DNA of 51,745 nt, taken from NCBI GenBank assembly GCA_947372235.1, contig CANBSW010000009.1, positions 1 to 51,745 on the forward strand, in the 5' to 3' direction. The notes under the pieces are model-generated. The model saw only the letters and a program-made list of their open reading frames with translations, was not told the DNA's origin and did not search any database. Made by a program: the position numbers and the translations under genes. Numbering within the stretch: position 1 is the stretch's first letter; every line of letters starts with the position of its first letter. The DNA is from Chitinophagaceae bacterium (GTDB lineage Bacteria; Bacteroidota; Bacteroidia; Chitinophagales; Chitinophagaceae). Of the stretch, positions 33,293 through 41,916 are shown piece by piece.

Positions 33293-33525
33293 CCTTCGTG
33301 TCTTTGTTGCGAACTGAATTTTGTCATAAAGAGACTCATACCAATTAGATATTATGATCCCACTAAATCATTGGTATTTGTGATGGCTATTTCTGAAATG
33401 GCATTTTTTTTAACAATTGATAAAACTTTTAAAGTCTAATTTGTATAAGACAGAAACTTGCACTAAGGATACATTTTTCTTTTCACCGATTCCTTTTATC
33501 TGTCATATTTTTATAAAAAAATTCC

Positions 33526-34095
33526 ATGTCAGAAATAACCGATACTATTCAGGAAACCGTGGAACACGGTCGCGAAAACAAGATCAATGCAACAGTTGCC
33601 GTTTGGGTAGCATTAACTGCAACCTTTATGGCATTGTGTAATGTGAAAGACGGAAATATAGTACAGGCCATGTCGCAGGCGCAAGCGCATGGTATAGATG
33701 CATGGTCTTATTTTCAGGCAAAAAGCACCAAGCAATCCATTGCAGAGAATTCGGTAGAATTATTAAAGCTGCAAAAGAATCCGGCCAATGATGAAGTGAT
33801 CAAAAAAATGGAAGCCCAGATAACACGCTACGAAAAAGAAAAAACAGAGATCAAAAAACAGGCAGAAGCATATCAACAGGAATACGAAGACATTAATGTG
33901 TTTGATGACCAGTTTGATATGACAGATGCATTTCTCTCCATTGCCATTGCCATGTTTGGTATTACGGCACTTACCCAAAAGAAATGGTTGCTGTATTTTG
34001 CCGGTTCAGTCAGTTTATTGGGTATCTTATTAGGGATCACTGCATTTATGCATATTAGTTTACATTCAGACCTGATCTCGAAAATTCTGGGATAG
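33526..34095 (+). CDS. DUF4337-type membrane protein
   Basis: A protein of 189 residues. There is an N-terminal hydrophobic segment at about 22-42 (ATVAVWVALTATFMALCNVK). The central part is helical and charged, with coiled-coil potential (NPANDEVIKKMEAQITRYEK, EKTEIKKQAEAYQQEYEDIN). Two C-terminal hydrophobic segments follow (DAFLSIAIAMFGITAL and WLLYFAGSVSLLGILLGITA). This layout and the AWSYFQAKSTKQ stretch match DUF4337 proteins, whose function is unknown. It is followed 59 bp later by the M23-like gene, possibly in one transcript. Confidence 0.8.
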   Translation: MSEITDTIQETVEHGRENKINATVAVWVALTATFMALCNVKDGNIVQAMSQAQAHGIDAWSYFQAKSTKQSIAENSVELLKLQKNPANDEVIKKMEAQITRYEKEKTEIKKQAEAYQQEYEDINVFDDQFDMTDAFLSIAIAMFGITALTQKKWLLYFAGSVSLLGILLGITAFMHISLHSDLISKILG

Positions 34096-34154
34096 GCATA
34101 CCACATCATTACAGAAAAATATCTGTATACTTGCTATCGTTAAACCGTGGCAAT

Positions 34155-35096
34155 ATGAAGTCTTGTTTTGTTTTATTATTACTTACATTTTGTTTCTCAG
34201 CAACTGTTTTTGCACAGCAAAGACTGATCATTTGCAGTTCTGAACAAAATCCCGACAGGAGTATCAGCATCTATGCAGAAAGTCAGGCATTTGGCGAGTA
34301 CACGGTAAAACTGGTTTTTACATCGTTAAGCGGATATACTTCTACCGTAAATCCAGATGTTGCTTTGGTTACCGTACCCCGTGGCCGTACACAGATCGCT
34401 AAACTAACCCCTGATAAATCTGCGGCAATGTATTCAATGAGTTATACCTCACAGTATTTTCCGGGTGTTGCATTACGCAGAGCACCGGATAGTTTGTTTA
34501 CTCATTTATTACCGGGAACTGAGGGTAAAGAATTATTGATTTCCAAAGTGAGGTCTCTTTCGGAAACCATGGGCAAACAATCTCCTGAAGATTATTATGC
34601 AACCGGTTTTCAATATCAATTGGCTGATACGATCTGTGCCACAAGGGCGGGAGTGATCTATGAAACTTCTGATGAAGTAAATGAAGGGGAGAAAAAAACC
34701 CAACTTTTCAAAAGCCAGAGAAACAGGATAGGTATACAACATAAAGACGGAACATTGGGACAGTATTCTATTCTTTCACCCATCAAATTATTGGTAAATC
34801 CCGGTGACAATGTGTTACCCGGTCAACCGCTCGCAGTATTCAATAAAACAGGAGATAAATATACCGTGCTTTTTTCGGTCATTTATCTGAATGAAAAAAA
34901 GGCGTACGCAAACAGTAATTTTGGTGCATCACAGGCTGCCACTCCTTTTAGTACCCTTCCGGTTATTTTTTATGATGCTGAAAGTAAAAAAGGGATCTCA
35001 CTTGCCTCAAATAACAGATACCCGATTGCGCATCCTAAAGAGATCGTTGGTTTAGAATTGAGTAAGAAAGACAAAAAGAAAATGGGATTGCAATAA
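34155..35096 (+). CDS. Secreted protein with degenerate M23-like domain
   Basis: A protein of 313 residues from the ATG at 34155; the frame opens at 34131, but the inner ATG begins a clean signal peptide (MKSCFVLLLLTFCFSATVFA). The C-terminal part, from GVIYETSDEVNEGEKK through NRIGIQHKDGTLGQYSILSP and NPGDNVLPGQPLAVFNKTGD, follows the strand order of LytM/M23 domains. The zinc-binding HxxxD and HxH motifs are missing. It is therefore probably an inactive M23 fold, like EnvC/NlpD-type activators, or a remote relative. The N-terminal 120 residues look like a beta-rich domain. Function is not deducible. Confidence 0.6.
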   Translation: MKSCFVLLLLTFCFSATVFAQQRLIICSSEQNPDRSISIYAESQAFGEYTVKLVFTSLSGYTSTVNPDVALVTVPRGRTQIAKLTPDKSAAMYSMSYTSQYFPGVALRRAPDSLFTHLLPGTEGKELLISKVRSLSETMGKQSPEDYYATGFQYQLADTICATRAGVIYETSDEVNEGEKKTQLFKSQRNRIGIQHKDGTLGQYSILSPIKLLVNPGDNVLPGQPLAVFNKTGDKYTVLFSVIYLNEKKAYANSNFGASQAATPFSTLPVIFYDAESKKGISLASNNRYPIAHPKEIVGLELSKKDKKKMGLQ

Positions 35097-35416
35097 TCTA
35101 TAATCTTCAAATACATCACTCTTAAAGGACTGATGGAATGTATGATGGCAGGAGCCATTGCAATTCTTTTCTTTACTTCGAAATTATAAAGCGGCAAATA
35201 AAATTGTAACGGCTTAGCGATGAGCGGGGTGGTGAAAAGGTTGTTGCAGATTTTATTTATGACCCCCTTAACCACCCCTCATATAATTTTTCTGCGGAAA
35301 CTTTATATCGTCCTCTCCTTGGCAGGTGGGGAAATTTTTGCATTTATTTTATAGTCAGTATACTTTCCTTAATCAGAGCTAAAACGTTCAGGCCGCTTTA
35401 GTGTCCCGACCGTTCT
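35097..35416. other. Intergenic stretch, no firm gene
   Basis: About 320 bp between convergent genes. A short frame ending MECMMAGAIAILFFTSKL (ATG 35133, stop 35189) is membrane-like but too short to call. Otherwise nothing recognised. Confidence 0.5.
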
Positions 35417-36628
35417 TTATCGCCGGCTCGCAATCAACAAATTCAGATCCGTATATTTCAAATCAAAACGCTGGCTGATATAAAAATCTGTCAACGCTCC
35501 TTTAAACATATAGATCCCTTCACGCAGATTGAATTTATGCCATACCATTTCTTCAATCCCGCCTTCATCACTGATTTCCAGAATCAATGGCATCAGCACA
35601 TTACTGATGGCCTGGCTTGCTGTACGTGCAAATCCACTGGGAATATTGGGAACACAATAATGTATCACATCATGTTTTAAAAAAGTAGGCTCTTCATAGC
35701 TGGTTAATTCACTGGTTTCAAAACATCCGCCACGATCGATTGCCACATCAATAATAATACTGCCGGGGCGCATCAGTGAAACCATTTCTTCTGTTACAAC
35801 AACCGGTGCACGTCCGTATTCATTGCTCAATGCGCCAACCGCTACTTCGCAGGTTTTTAATTGTTTTGATAAGATGCGTGGTTCCAAAACACTGGTCCAG
35901 ATGCGCTGGCCCAAATTATTCTGCAGCTGTTTTAATCGATACACATTATTATCAAATACTTTCACCGAAGCACCCAATGCCAATGCGTTCCTTGTAGCAA
36001 ATTCGCCCACAATGCCCGCACCAATAATCACCACTTTGGTTGGTGGGATACCACTGATACCTCCCAGCAAAACACCTTTACCTTTATTAAAACTACTCAG
36101 GTATTGTCCTGCAATCAACATTACCGCACTACCTGCAATCTCACTCATACTGCGAACGATGGGGTATGTGCCGCTATCATCTTTAAAATTTTCAAAACTC
36201 AAAGCGGTAATACGCTTCTCCATCATCTTTTCAATATATTCCTTCTTGAGTGCTGATAAATGTATCGGAGAAACAATGGTTTGATTCAGCTGCAGCAGGG
36301 GCATATCTTCCTCTACCGGTGGTGCGCTTTTTACAAGGATGGGGCATTTAAAAATTTCATTCCTGTCGTACACAATTCTGGCACCGGCTTCTGCATAATC
36401 CTTATCAGAAAAATGGCTGCCCTCTCCTGCTTTGTGTTCAACGGCTACTGTATTTCCATTTGCAACCAATACCCCAACCGCATCCGGTGTAAGGGCAATC
36501 CGGTTTTCCTGAAAAGCGATTTCTTTGGGGATCCCAATATGCAATTTGGCACCCTGGGGCTTTACATCCAACACTTCTTCCAGTGTTTCATAGGTAAAAG
36601 AGGGACTAATGGAAGGTTTGGTAGCCAT
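35417..36628 (-). CDS. ald: Alanine dehydrogenase-type enzyme
   Basis: A protein of 403 residues. The N-terminal catalytic domain begins IGIPKEIAFQENRIALTPDA and VEHKAGEGSHFSDKDYAEAG, the standard AlaDH/PNT start with the pyruvate-binding arginine and lysine region. SPIHLSALKKEYIEKMMEKR provides the catalytic histidine region. NAD binding follows with VVIIGAGIVGEFATRNALAL and the acidic end VKVFDN. DVAIDRGGCFETSE and HYCVPNIPSGFARTASQAIS are further hallmarks. It reversibly deaminates L-alanine to pyruvate with NAD. The roughly 30-residue N-terminal extension before the domain is usual in Bacteroidota. It is single-gene, convergent with the M23-like gene. Confidence 0.9.
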   Translation of the reverse strand: MATKPSISPSFTYETLEEVLDVKPQGAKLHIGIPKEIAFQENRIALTPDAVGVLVANGNTVAVEHKAGEGSHFSDKDYAEAGARIVYDRNEIFKCPILVKSAPPVEEDMPLLQLNQTIVSPIHLSALKKEYIEKMMEKRITALSFENFKDDSGTYPIVRSMSEIAGSAVMLIAGQYLSSFNKGKGVLLGGISGIPPTKVVIIGAGIVGEFATRNALALGASVKVFDNNVYRLKQLQNNLGQRIWTSVLEPRILSKQLKTCEVAVGALSNEYGRAPVVVTEEMVSLMRPGSIIIDVAIDRGGCFETSELTSYEEPTFLKHDVIHYCVPNIPSGFARTASQAISNVLMPLILEISDEGGIEEMVWHKFNLREGIYMFKGALTDFYISQRFDLKYTDLNLLIASRR

Positions 36629-36678
36629 GGTTGAGTTGGATTGATAACTATAAAATTAAATCATTTAGGGGAAAGTTG

Positions 36679-36712
36679 GTGAATCGTGAGTCGTGAGTGG
36701 TGAGTTGTCAGT
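36679..36712. repeat. CGTGAGT-family arm, inverted to the tandem array
   Basis: GTGAATCGTGAGTCGTGAGT followed by GGTGAGTTGTCAG, the complement of the array at 36755. Together they can fold back across a spacer of about 40 bp. Confidence 0.8.
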
Positions 36713-36754
36713 AGGGAATAGCTAATTGTAAATATCTTGCCGAGTAATTTTCTG

Positions 36755-36840
36755 ACGACTCACGACTCACGACTCACGACTCACGACTCACGACTCACGA
36801 CTCACGACTCACGACTCACGACTCACGACTCACGACTCAC
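36755..36840. repeat. Tandem array of about twelve ACGACTC units
   Basis: A perfect 7-bp unit repeated over 86 bp. It reaches into the 3' end of tsaE, whose last codons and stop are read from the array. Confidence 0.95.
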
Positions 36841-37251
36841 CTCCCCCGTAAACACCCGCCTCGTCTTCTCATCCAACGCTTCCATATTTACATGAAAACT
36901 GTCATCGGGTAAAATTCCGGGAGCATTTTCGGGCCATTCCACCAGGCAAAGATTGCCGCTGAGCAAACTATCTTCCACACCTGCATTCATGGCTTCTTCT
37001 TCACTTTTAATACGGTACCAGTCCATATGGTAAATAGTACCCGCTGTAAGACTGGCATATTCATTAATAATAGCAAATGTTGGGCTGCTGATGGCAGATG
37101 CTACACCCAGGTGCTCACAAAGAGCATGGATAAAAGTGGTCTTCCCGGTTCCCATACCGGCATGAAAGGCCCATATCTTTTTAGACTTCCCCTCCTTCCA
37201 CAAAGCCGCAGCCACCTGGTTGATCTGATCCAGCGTAAAGATTGCATCCAT
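36823..37251 (-). CDS. tsaE: tRNA threonylcarbamoyladenosine ATPase TsaE
   Basis: A protein of 142 residues from the ATG at 37251 (MDAIFTLDQINQVAAALWKE); the frame is open six codons further. Walker A is HAGMGTGKTTFIHALCEHLG. ISSPTFAIINEYASL is the TsaE switch-like motif and IYHMDWYRIKSEEEA the Walker B-like HxDxYR. NLCLVEWPENAP completes the family pattern. It works with TsaB and TsaD in making t6A37 in tRNAs that read ANN codons. The C-terminus EVSRES and the TGA are encoded by the 7-bp tandem repeat, so the native end has been replaced or extended. Confidence 0.92.
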   Translation of the reverse strand: MDAIFTLDQINQVAAALWKEGKSKKIWAFHAGMGTGKTTFIHALCEHLGVASAISSPTFAIINEYASLTAGTIYHMDWYRIKSEEEAMNAGVEDSLLSGNLCLVEWPENAPGILPDDSFHVNMEALDEKTRRVFTGEVSRES

Positions 37252-37337
37252 GTAACAAAGATAAAGCACCTGAAATCCGCAATTCGAAAATTCTGCTTTT
37301 GAAGCTTCAGTAACTTTGCACTATTAATAATAGTGTT

Positions 37338-39461
37338 ATGGAAAAAGTGGAATGGAAAGTAGAAGGAATGAGCTGCACTAACTGCGCATTAAGTGTAGAT
37401 AAATTTTTGCAGGCAAAAGGTATGCAACAGGTGAAAGTGAATTTTATGGGGGGGGATGTGAGTTTTGAAATGGTGACAGACATTCCTAAACAGGACATTG
37501 TAAAAGGCATTGAAGGGCTGGGCTACCATGTGATCACCGGCGATAAATCGGAACAAAAAAAAGATACACGCGTTTTTAAAAATCATTTCCAACGTTTTTT
37601 ATTCTGCATTGTTTTTACAGGTCCGTTGATGTTGCATTTGATTCCCGGCGTGCATATTCATTTTTTAATGGATCCTTTTGTACAACTTGGATTAACCATT
37701 CCTGTTTTTATTGTGGGCATGGATTTTTTTGGAAGAAGTGCACTAAAGAGTTTGTTCAAAGGTATTCCCAATATGAATGTGTTGATTGCATTGGGGGCTG
37801 TTGCTGCTTTTGGGTATAGTTTATATGGAACCATTATTGGTCAGGCTGCGCAGTATATGTTTTATGAAACAACGGCTACCATTCTAACCCTTGTATTTCT
37901 TGGTAATTGGATGGAAGATAAATCTGTGGAAACCACACAGGCTGCTTTGAAAACACTCGCAGTAAGTCAGAAGGTAATGGCCAATATGATTGCCTATGAT
38001 GATCAGCACCAGGAACATGTATTTCCGGTAGAAAGTTCTACTCTAAAAGTGGGAGATCTGTTATTAATAAAAAGCGGCGAAACAGTACCAATGGATTGTA
38101 AAATTCTTTGGGGGGAAGCAAGTATTAACGAAGCCATCATCAGCGGCGAAAGTGCACCTGTTGAAAAGAAGATGAATGATAAACTCATCGGCGGAAGTAT
38201 GGTTGATCATGGCACTATCAAAGCTTATGTAACCGCTGTTGGACAAGACACTGTTCTTTCCAATATTTTAAAAATGGTAAAAGAAGCACAGACAGAAAAA
38301 CCTCCGGTACAACAACTGGCAGACAAGATCAGTGCCATCTTTGTTCCGGCAGTTGTAAGTATTGCAGTAGTTACATTGCTGATCAATTATTTTATAGGCC
38401 ACCAACCCTTTAGTGAAAGTTTATTAAGAGGAATTGCCGTGCTGGTAATTTCATGTCCCTGCGCCATGGGCCTTGCCACACCGGCCGCAATAGCCGTAGG
38501 TTTGGGAAGAGCAGCAAAAAATGGGGTACTGTTTAAAAATGCAAAAAGTCTGGAGATTTTTAAAAGTATTACGCAGGTGGTGTTTGATAAAACAGGCACA
38601 CTGACCACAGGACAATTTAGTATTTCAGGTTTTCAGGTTGCGAATCGTGAGACGTCAGACGAAGAATTCAAACGCGTTGCCTATTCCCTCGAAAAATATT
38701 CCAATCATCCCATCGCCAAAGCTGTTGCCAAAGAATGGAAAATAAAAGATGAGATAAAATGGGCTAAGATTGAAGAAGTAAAAGGTTTGGGAATGAAAGC
38801 AACTGATAAGGAAGGAAATGAATATGTAGCAGGATCTTATAAAGTTGCAACTGATTTTACAAGTGACAATTCTCACAATATCTATTTGATTAAGAACAAT
38901 GAATTATTAGGCTCAATTGATGTGTTTGATGAGATCAGGCCGGAGGCAAAAGAAGTGGTTCGACAGTTAAAAATAAAAGGAATAAAAACCATTTTGTTAA
39001 GTGGTGATCAAAAAGGAAAATGTGAGCAGGTTGCCAGAGAATTAGGCATTGATGAAGTTTATGCCGAACAAACCCCTCAGCAAAAACTGGATAAGATAAC
39101 AGCGCTTAATCAACTTGCACCAACCGCTATGGTTGGCGATGGTATTAACGATGCACCTGCATTGGCTAAAGCAACCGTAGGTATTTCACTTAGCGATGCT
39201 TCTCAGATTGCGATGCAAAGTGCGCAAGTAGTGTTGATGAATCATGGAATTAAAAATTTACCCTTATCGCTTGGATTGGGAAAGCATACTTACCAAACCA
39301 TTAAAGAAAACCTTTTTTGGGCGTTTATTTATAATATAGTGGCAATTCCCGTTGCTGCCTTTGGGTTCTTGAACCCGACCTTTGGTGCTTTGATGATGGG
39401 GCTTAGTGATGTAGTTTTAGCAATTAACTCAGTAAGGTTGAATTTTAAGAAAGTGATTTAG
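37338..39461 (+). CDS. copA: Copper-type P1B ATPase
   Basis: A protein of 707 residues. An N-terminal HMA domain carries GMSCTNC (residues 10-16). Membrane helices follow, then the actuator loop with SGESAPVEKK, the metal-channel CPC in SCPCAMGLATP near 373, the phosphorylated DKTGTLTTG with Asp near 417, the nucleotide-domain NHPIAKAV motif, and GDGINDAPALAKA near 600. This order and CPC identify a Cu(I)-exporting P1B-1 ATPase. No copper chaperone or regulator is adjacent. A CGTGAGACGTCAG repeat word lies in frame in the nucleotide-binding region (38642-38661, protein ANRETSD), which elsewhere is intergenic. Confidence 0.94.
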   Translation: MEKVEWKVEGMSCTNCALSVDKFLQAKGMQQVKVNFMGGDVSFEMVTDIPKQDIVKGIEGLGYHVITGDKSEQKKDTRVFKNHFQRFLFCIVFTGPLMLHLIPGVHIHFLMDPFVQLGLTIPVFIVGMDFFGRSALKSLFKGIPNMNVLIALGAVAAFGYSLYGTIIGQAAQYMFYETTATILTLVFLGNWMEDKSVETTQAALKTLAVSQKVMANMIAYDDQHQEHVFPVESSTLKVGDLLLIKSGETVPMDCKILWGEASINEAIISGESAPVEKKMNDKLIGGSMVDHGTIKAYVTAVGQDTVLSNILKMVKEAQTEKPPVQQLADKISAIFVPAVVSIAVVTLLINYFIGHQPFSESLLRGIAVLVISCPCAMGLATPAAIAVGLGRAAKNGVLFKNAKSLEIFKSITQVVFDKTGTLTTGQFSISGFQVANRETSDEEFKRVAYSLEKYSNHPIAKAVAKEWKIKDEIKWAKIEEVKGLGMKATDKEGNEYVAGSYKVATDFTSDNSHNIYLIKNNELLGSIDVFDEIRPEAKEVVRQLKIKGIKTILLSGDQKGKCEQVARELGIDEVYAEQTPQQKLDKITALNQLAPTAMVGDGINDAPALAKATVGISLSDASQIAMQSAQVVLMNHGIKNLPLSLGLGKHTYQTIKENLFWAFIYNIVAIPVAAFGFLNPTFGALMMGLSDVVLAINSVRLNFKKVI
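38642..38661. repeat. CGTGAGACGTCAG word inside copA
   Basis: AATCGTGAGACGTCAGACGA matches the intergenic words at 14275 and 39467. It contributes about six residues in a surface loop just after the phosphorylation motif. Confidence 0.65.
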
Positions 39462-39466
39462 TACTT

Positions 39467-39495
39467 CGTGAGACGTCAGCCGTGAGACGTGAGTT
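39467..39495. repeat. CGTGAGACGTCAG words after copA
   Basis: CGTGAGACGTCAGCCGTGAG followed by ACGTGAGTT, starting six bases after the copA stop. Confidence 0.75.
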
Positions 39496-39560
39496 TGCGT
39501 AGAAATACGCAAATTTCTGATATGGGTAAGAGACTATCTTAGTGCTGTAAAAACAGCTTT

Positions 39561-39914
39561 ATGTTCCTCGAATTATCGCATACTAAACTTGATATCTTTA
39601 AAATATCTAAGATTTTTGTGATTACGTGTTACAAAGAGGTCAAATCATTGCCGGCTGAAGAAAAGTATGCATTAACTCAACAAATAAGAAGGGCGACTTT
39701 ATCTGTTCACCTTAATATTGCAGAAGGTTCTTCTAGAAAATCCTTAGCAGAAAGAAAACGCTATTATGAGATAGCTCGTGGGTCTGTGATTGTAATAGAT
39801 ACTGCTTTTGATATTGCTGTAGAACTTGGATATATTCAAAAACAAAAACTTGAAGAGCTCGGAAATTACTTATTACGTTGTTTTCAGATGCTTTCAAAAA
39901 TGATCGAACCCTAA
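39561..39914 (+). CDS. Four-helix bundle protein (23S rRNA intervening-sequence family)
   Basis: A protein of 117 residues, all helical. The family pattern is clear: FKISKIFVITCYKEVKSLPA, EEKYALTQQIRRATLSVHLN, IAEGSSRKSLAERKRYYEIA, RGSVIVIDTAFDIAVELGYI. These proteins (TIGR02436/S23-like) were first named from genes in 23S rRNA intervening sequences, but most occur as stand-alone genes. They form pentameric four-helix bundles of unknown function. It sits between copA and recQ, surrounded by CGTGAG repeats, and its end overlaps the longest recQ frame. Confidence 0.87.
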   Translation: MFLELSHTKLDIFKISKIFVITCYKEVKSLPAEEKYALTQQIRRATLSVHLNIAEGSSRKSLAERKRYYEIARGSVIVIDTAFDIAVELGYIQKQKLEELGNYLLRCFQMLSKMIEP

Positions 39915-39915
39915 A

Positions 39916-39940
39916 ACTCACGACTCACGACTCACGATTG
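39916..39940. repeat. ACTCACG words at the recQ start
   Basis: AACTCACGACTCACGACTCA followed by CGATTG. On this strand the repeat is free of stops and is read as HDSRLTT in the longest recQ frame. Confidence 0.75.
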
Positions 39941-41845
39941 ACCACTCCGCATTCCATACTAAAAGAATACTGGCACTATGATTCTTTCCGTCCCATGCAG
40001 GAAGATATCATTCAGTCTGTATTGGATGGAAATGATACCCTTGCCCTGCTACCAACCGGAGGAGGAAAATCTATTTGCTTTCAAGTACCGGGATTGATGA
40101 TAGAAGGATTGTGTTTAGTGATCAGCCCACTAATCGCATTGATGCAGGACCAGGTGGATGGATTATTACAAAAAGATATTCCCGCCGTTGCACTGCACAG
40201 TGGACTAAGTTTTTTTGAAGTTAGAAAAATTTTACAACACGCTACGCATGGCGATTACAAATTCCTGTATCTCTCGCCTGAACGTTTGGAAACCCAGGTT
40301 TTCAAAGAATATTTACCGGCATTAAATATTGGATTACTTGTGGTAGATGAAGCCCACTGCGTATCTCAATGGGGGTATGATTTCAGGCCACCTTATTTAC
40401 GCATCGCCAATTTGCGTGATGAATTGCCGGGCATCCCGGTAATGGCCGTAACCGCTTCTGCAACGCCGGTTGTACAGGAAGATATTGTGAAGAAATTGAA
40501 TTTTAGTAACACCAAAATTTTCCGGCAATCATTTGAACGGCCCAATATTTCATATAGTGCTTTTTTGGTTGACAGTAAAGTGAATAAGTTTTTTGAAGTG
40601 TTACAAAATGTTTCGGGAAGCAGTATTGTGTATTGCAGCAGCCGTAAACAAACCAAAGAACTTGCATATTTACTCAACCTGAAAAACATATCGGCCGATT
40701 ATTATCATGCAGGTTTAACACAGGAAATCAGAACAGTAAAACAACAGGCATGGATCAATAGCCAAGTAAGGGTAATGGTTTGCACTAATGCGTTTGGCAT
40801 GGGCATCGATAAACCCGATGTAAGAACCGTGGTCCATTTTGATACACCCGATTGCCTCGAAAATTATTACCAGGAAGCAGGCCGAGCAGGGCGAGATGGA
40901 AAAAAATCTTATGCAGTTCTCATCTACCAAAAAGAAAACCTTGATAACCTGAAAGTATTGCCGGATAAGCGTTTCCCGGCAATACCTGAGATCAAGCGGA
41001 TCTATCAATCACTATCCGATTATTTGCAGATCCCTGTGGGCATCGGCGAAGGAGAGTACTTTGATTTTGACCTGTTGGAATTTGTAAAGAATTTTAAATT
41101 GGAAAGTCTGCTGGTGATCAATACTTTAAAAGTATTAGAACAGGAAGGACATATCACTTTTTCAGAAAGTATATTCCTGCCATCCCAGATAAATTTTACG
41201 GCGGGGAAAGAAGCATTGAACCAGTTTGAAATCAGTCATCCGCAAACGGAAGTTTTGATCAAATGTTTACTGCGTACGTATGAAGGGATAATAGATAATC
41301 GTGTTTCTGTTTATGAAAAACAACTGGCACGTTTATGCCGCATTACCATTGAAGAAGTAAAAGAACAATTACTGCAACTTCAGTCTTTTGGCATGATCGA
41401 ATACCTGCCACAAAAAGATACACCACAAATTCATTTTCTTTTAAACCGGGCATCGGCGCAATATTTGCAGATAGACCAGGATTCTTATCTGTTGAGAAAA
41501 AAGCAATTTGAAGAGCGTGTTCAAAACATGATCTGCTATGTAACCCTTACAAATGAATGCAGAAGCAAGTATATTGCCAACTATTTTGGCGATGCAGAAA
41601 CAAAGGATTGTGGCAAATGCGATAATTGCCTGGCTAAAAAAAGAAAAATAATTTCTGCTGAAGAATTCAGCATGATAGAAACAAAGATTTTGCAATCAAT
41701 TTCCACCCGGATTACTGTTGATCAATTGTTGGTTCTTCTAAAAAGATATAGCAAAGAAAAAGTGTGGGCGGTACTCGATCATTTACAATCAGAACAAATT
41801 ATTCTGATTACTGAACAAGGAATTATAGAGAATCAACGTACATAA
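39938..41845 (+). CDS. recQ: RecQ-family ATP-dependent DNA helicase
   Basis: About 635 residues from a TTG at 39938; an ATG at 39878 would add 20 residues, most of them encoded by the ACTCACG repeat and overlapping the previous gene. Helicase motifs: motif 0 YDSFRPMQEDIIQ, motif I LLPTGGGKSICFQVPGL, motif II VVDEAHCVSQWGYDFRPPYL, motif III AVTASATP, motif V FGMGIDKPDVRTVVHFDTP, motif VI YYQEAGRAGRDGK. The zinc-binding part of the RQC region is ECRSKYIANYFGDAETKDCG followed by KCDNC. It has no clear HRDC domain at the end. It unwinds forked DNA 3'-5' in recombination and repair. Confidence 0.92.
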   Translation: MTTPHSILKEYWHYDSFRPMQEDIIQSVLDGNDTLALLPTGGGKSICFQVPGLMIEGLCLVISPLIALMQDQVDGLLQKDIPAVALHSGLSFFEVRKILQHATHGDYKFLYLSPERLETQVFKEYLPALNIGLLVVDEAHCVSQWGYDFRPPYLRIANLRDELPGIPVMAVTASATPVVQEDIVKKLNFSNTKIFRQSFERPNISYSAFLVDSKVNKFFEVLQNVSGSSIVYCSSRKQTKELAYLLNLKNISADYYHAGLTQEIRTVKQQAWINSQVRVMVCTNAFGMGIDKPDVRTVVHFDTPDCLENYYQEAGRAGRDGKKSYAVLIYQKENLDNLKVLPDKRFPAIPEIKRIYQSLSDYLQIPVGIGEGEYFDFDLLEFVKNFKLESLLVINTLKVLEQEGHITFSESIFLPSQINFTAGKEALNQFEISHPQTEVLIKCLLRTYEGIIDNRVSVYEKQLARLCRITIEEVKEQLLQLQSFGMIEYLPQKDTPQIHFLLNRASAQYLQIDQDSYLLRKKQFEERVQNMICYVTLTNECRSKYIANYFGDAETKDCGKCDNCLAKKRKIISAEEFSMIETKILQSISTRITVDQLLVLLKRYSKEKVWAVLDHLQSEQIILITEQGIIENQRT

Positions 41846-41850
41846 AAAAT

Positions 41851-41899
41851 GTGCCCTTGTGCCTTGGCGTACAAATTTTCTCGCAAAGGCAAGGGCGCA
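41851..41899. repeat. GTGCCCTTGTGCCTT-type intergenic palindrome
   Basis: GTGCCCTTGTGCCTT pairs with AAGGCAAGGGCGC between convergent recQ and the GroES-like gene. Its words resemble those of the palindrome at 12824. Confidence 0.8.
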
Positions 41900-41916
41900 G
41901 TTTGGTGTACTAAATT

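Noticed and set aside
35133-35189. 18-codon membrane-like frame after the M23-like gene
   Set aside because: Too short, same frame as the preceding gene after its stop, and no independent evidence.
36755-36840. CRISPR array
   Set aside because: The unit is 7 bp with no spacers; it is a simple tandem repeat and no cas gene is near.
37338-39461. Potassium or zinc/cadmium ATPase
   Set aside because: The CPC motif with a GMSCTNC HMA domain and the NHPIAKAV motif point to the copper class.
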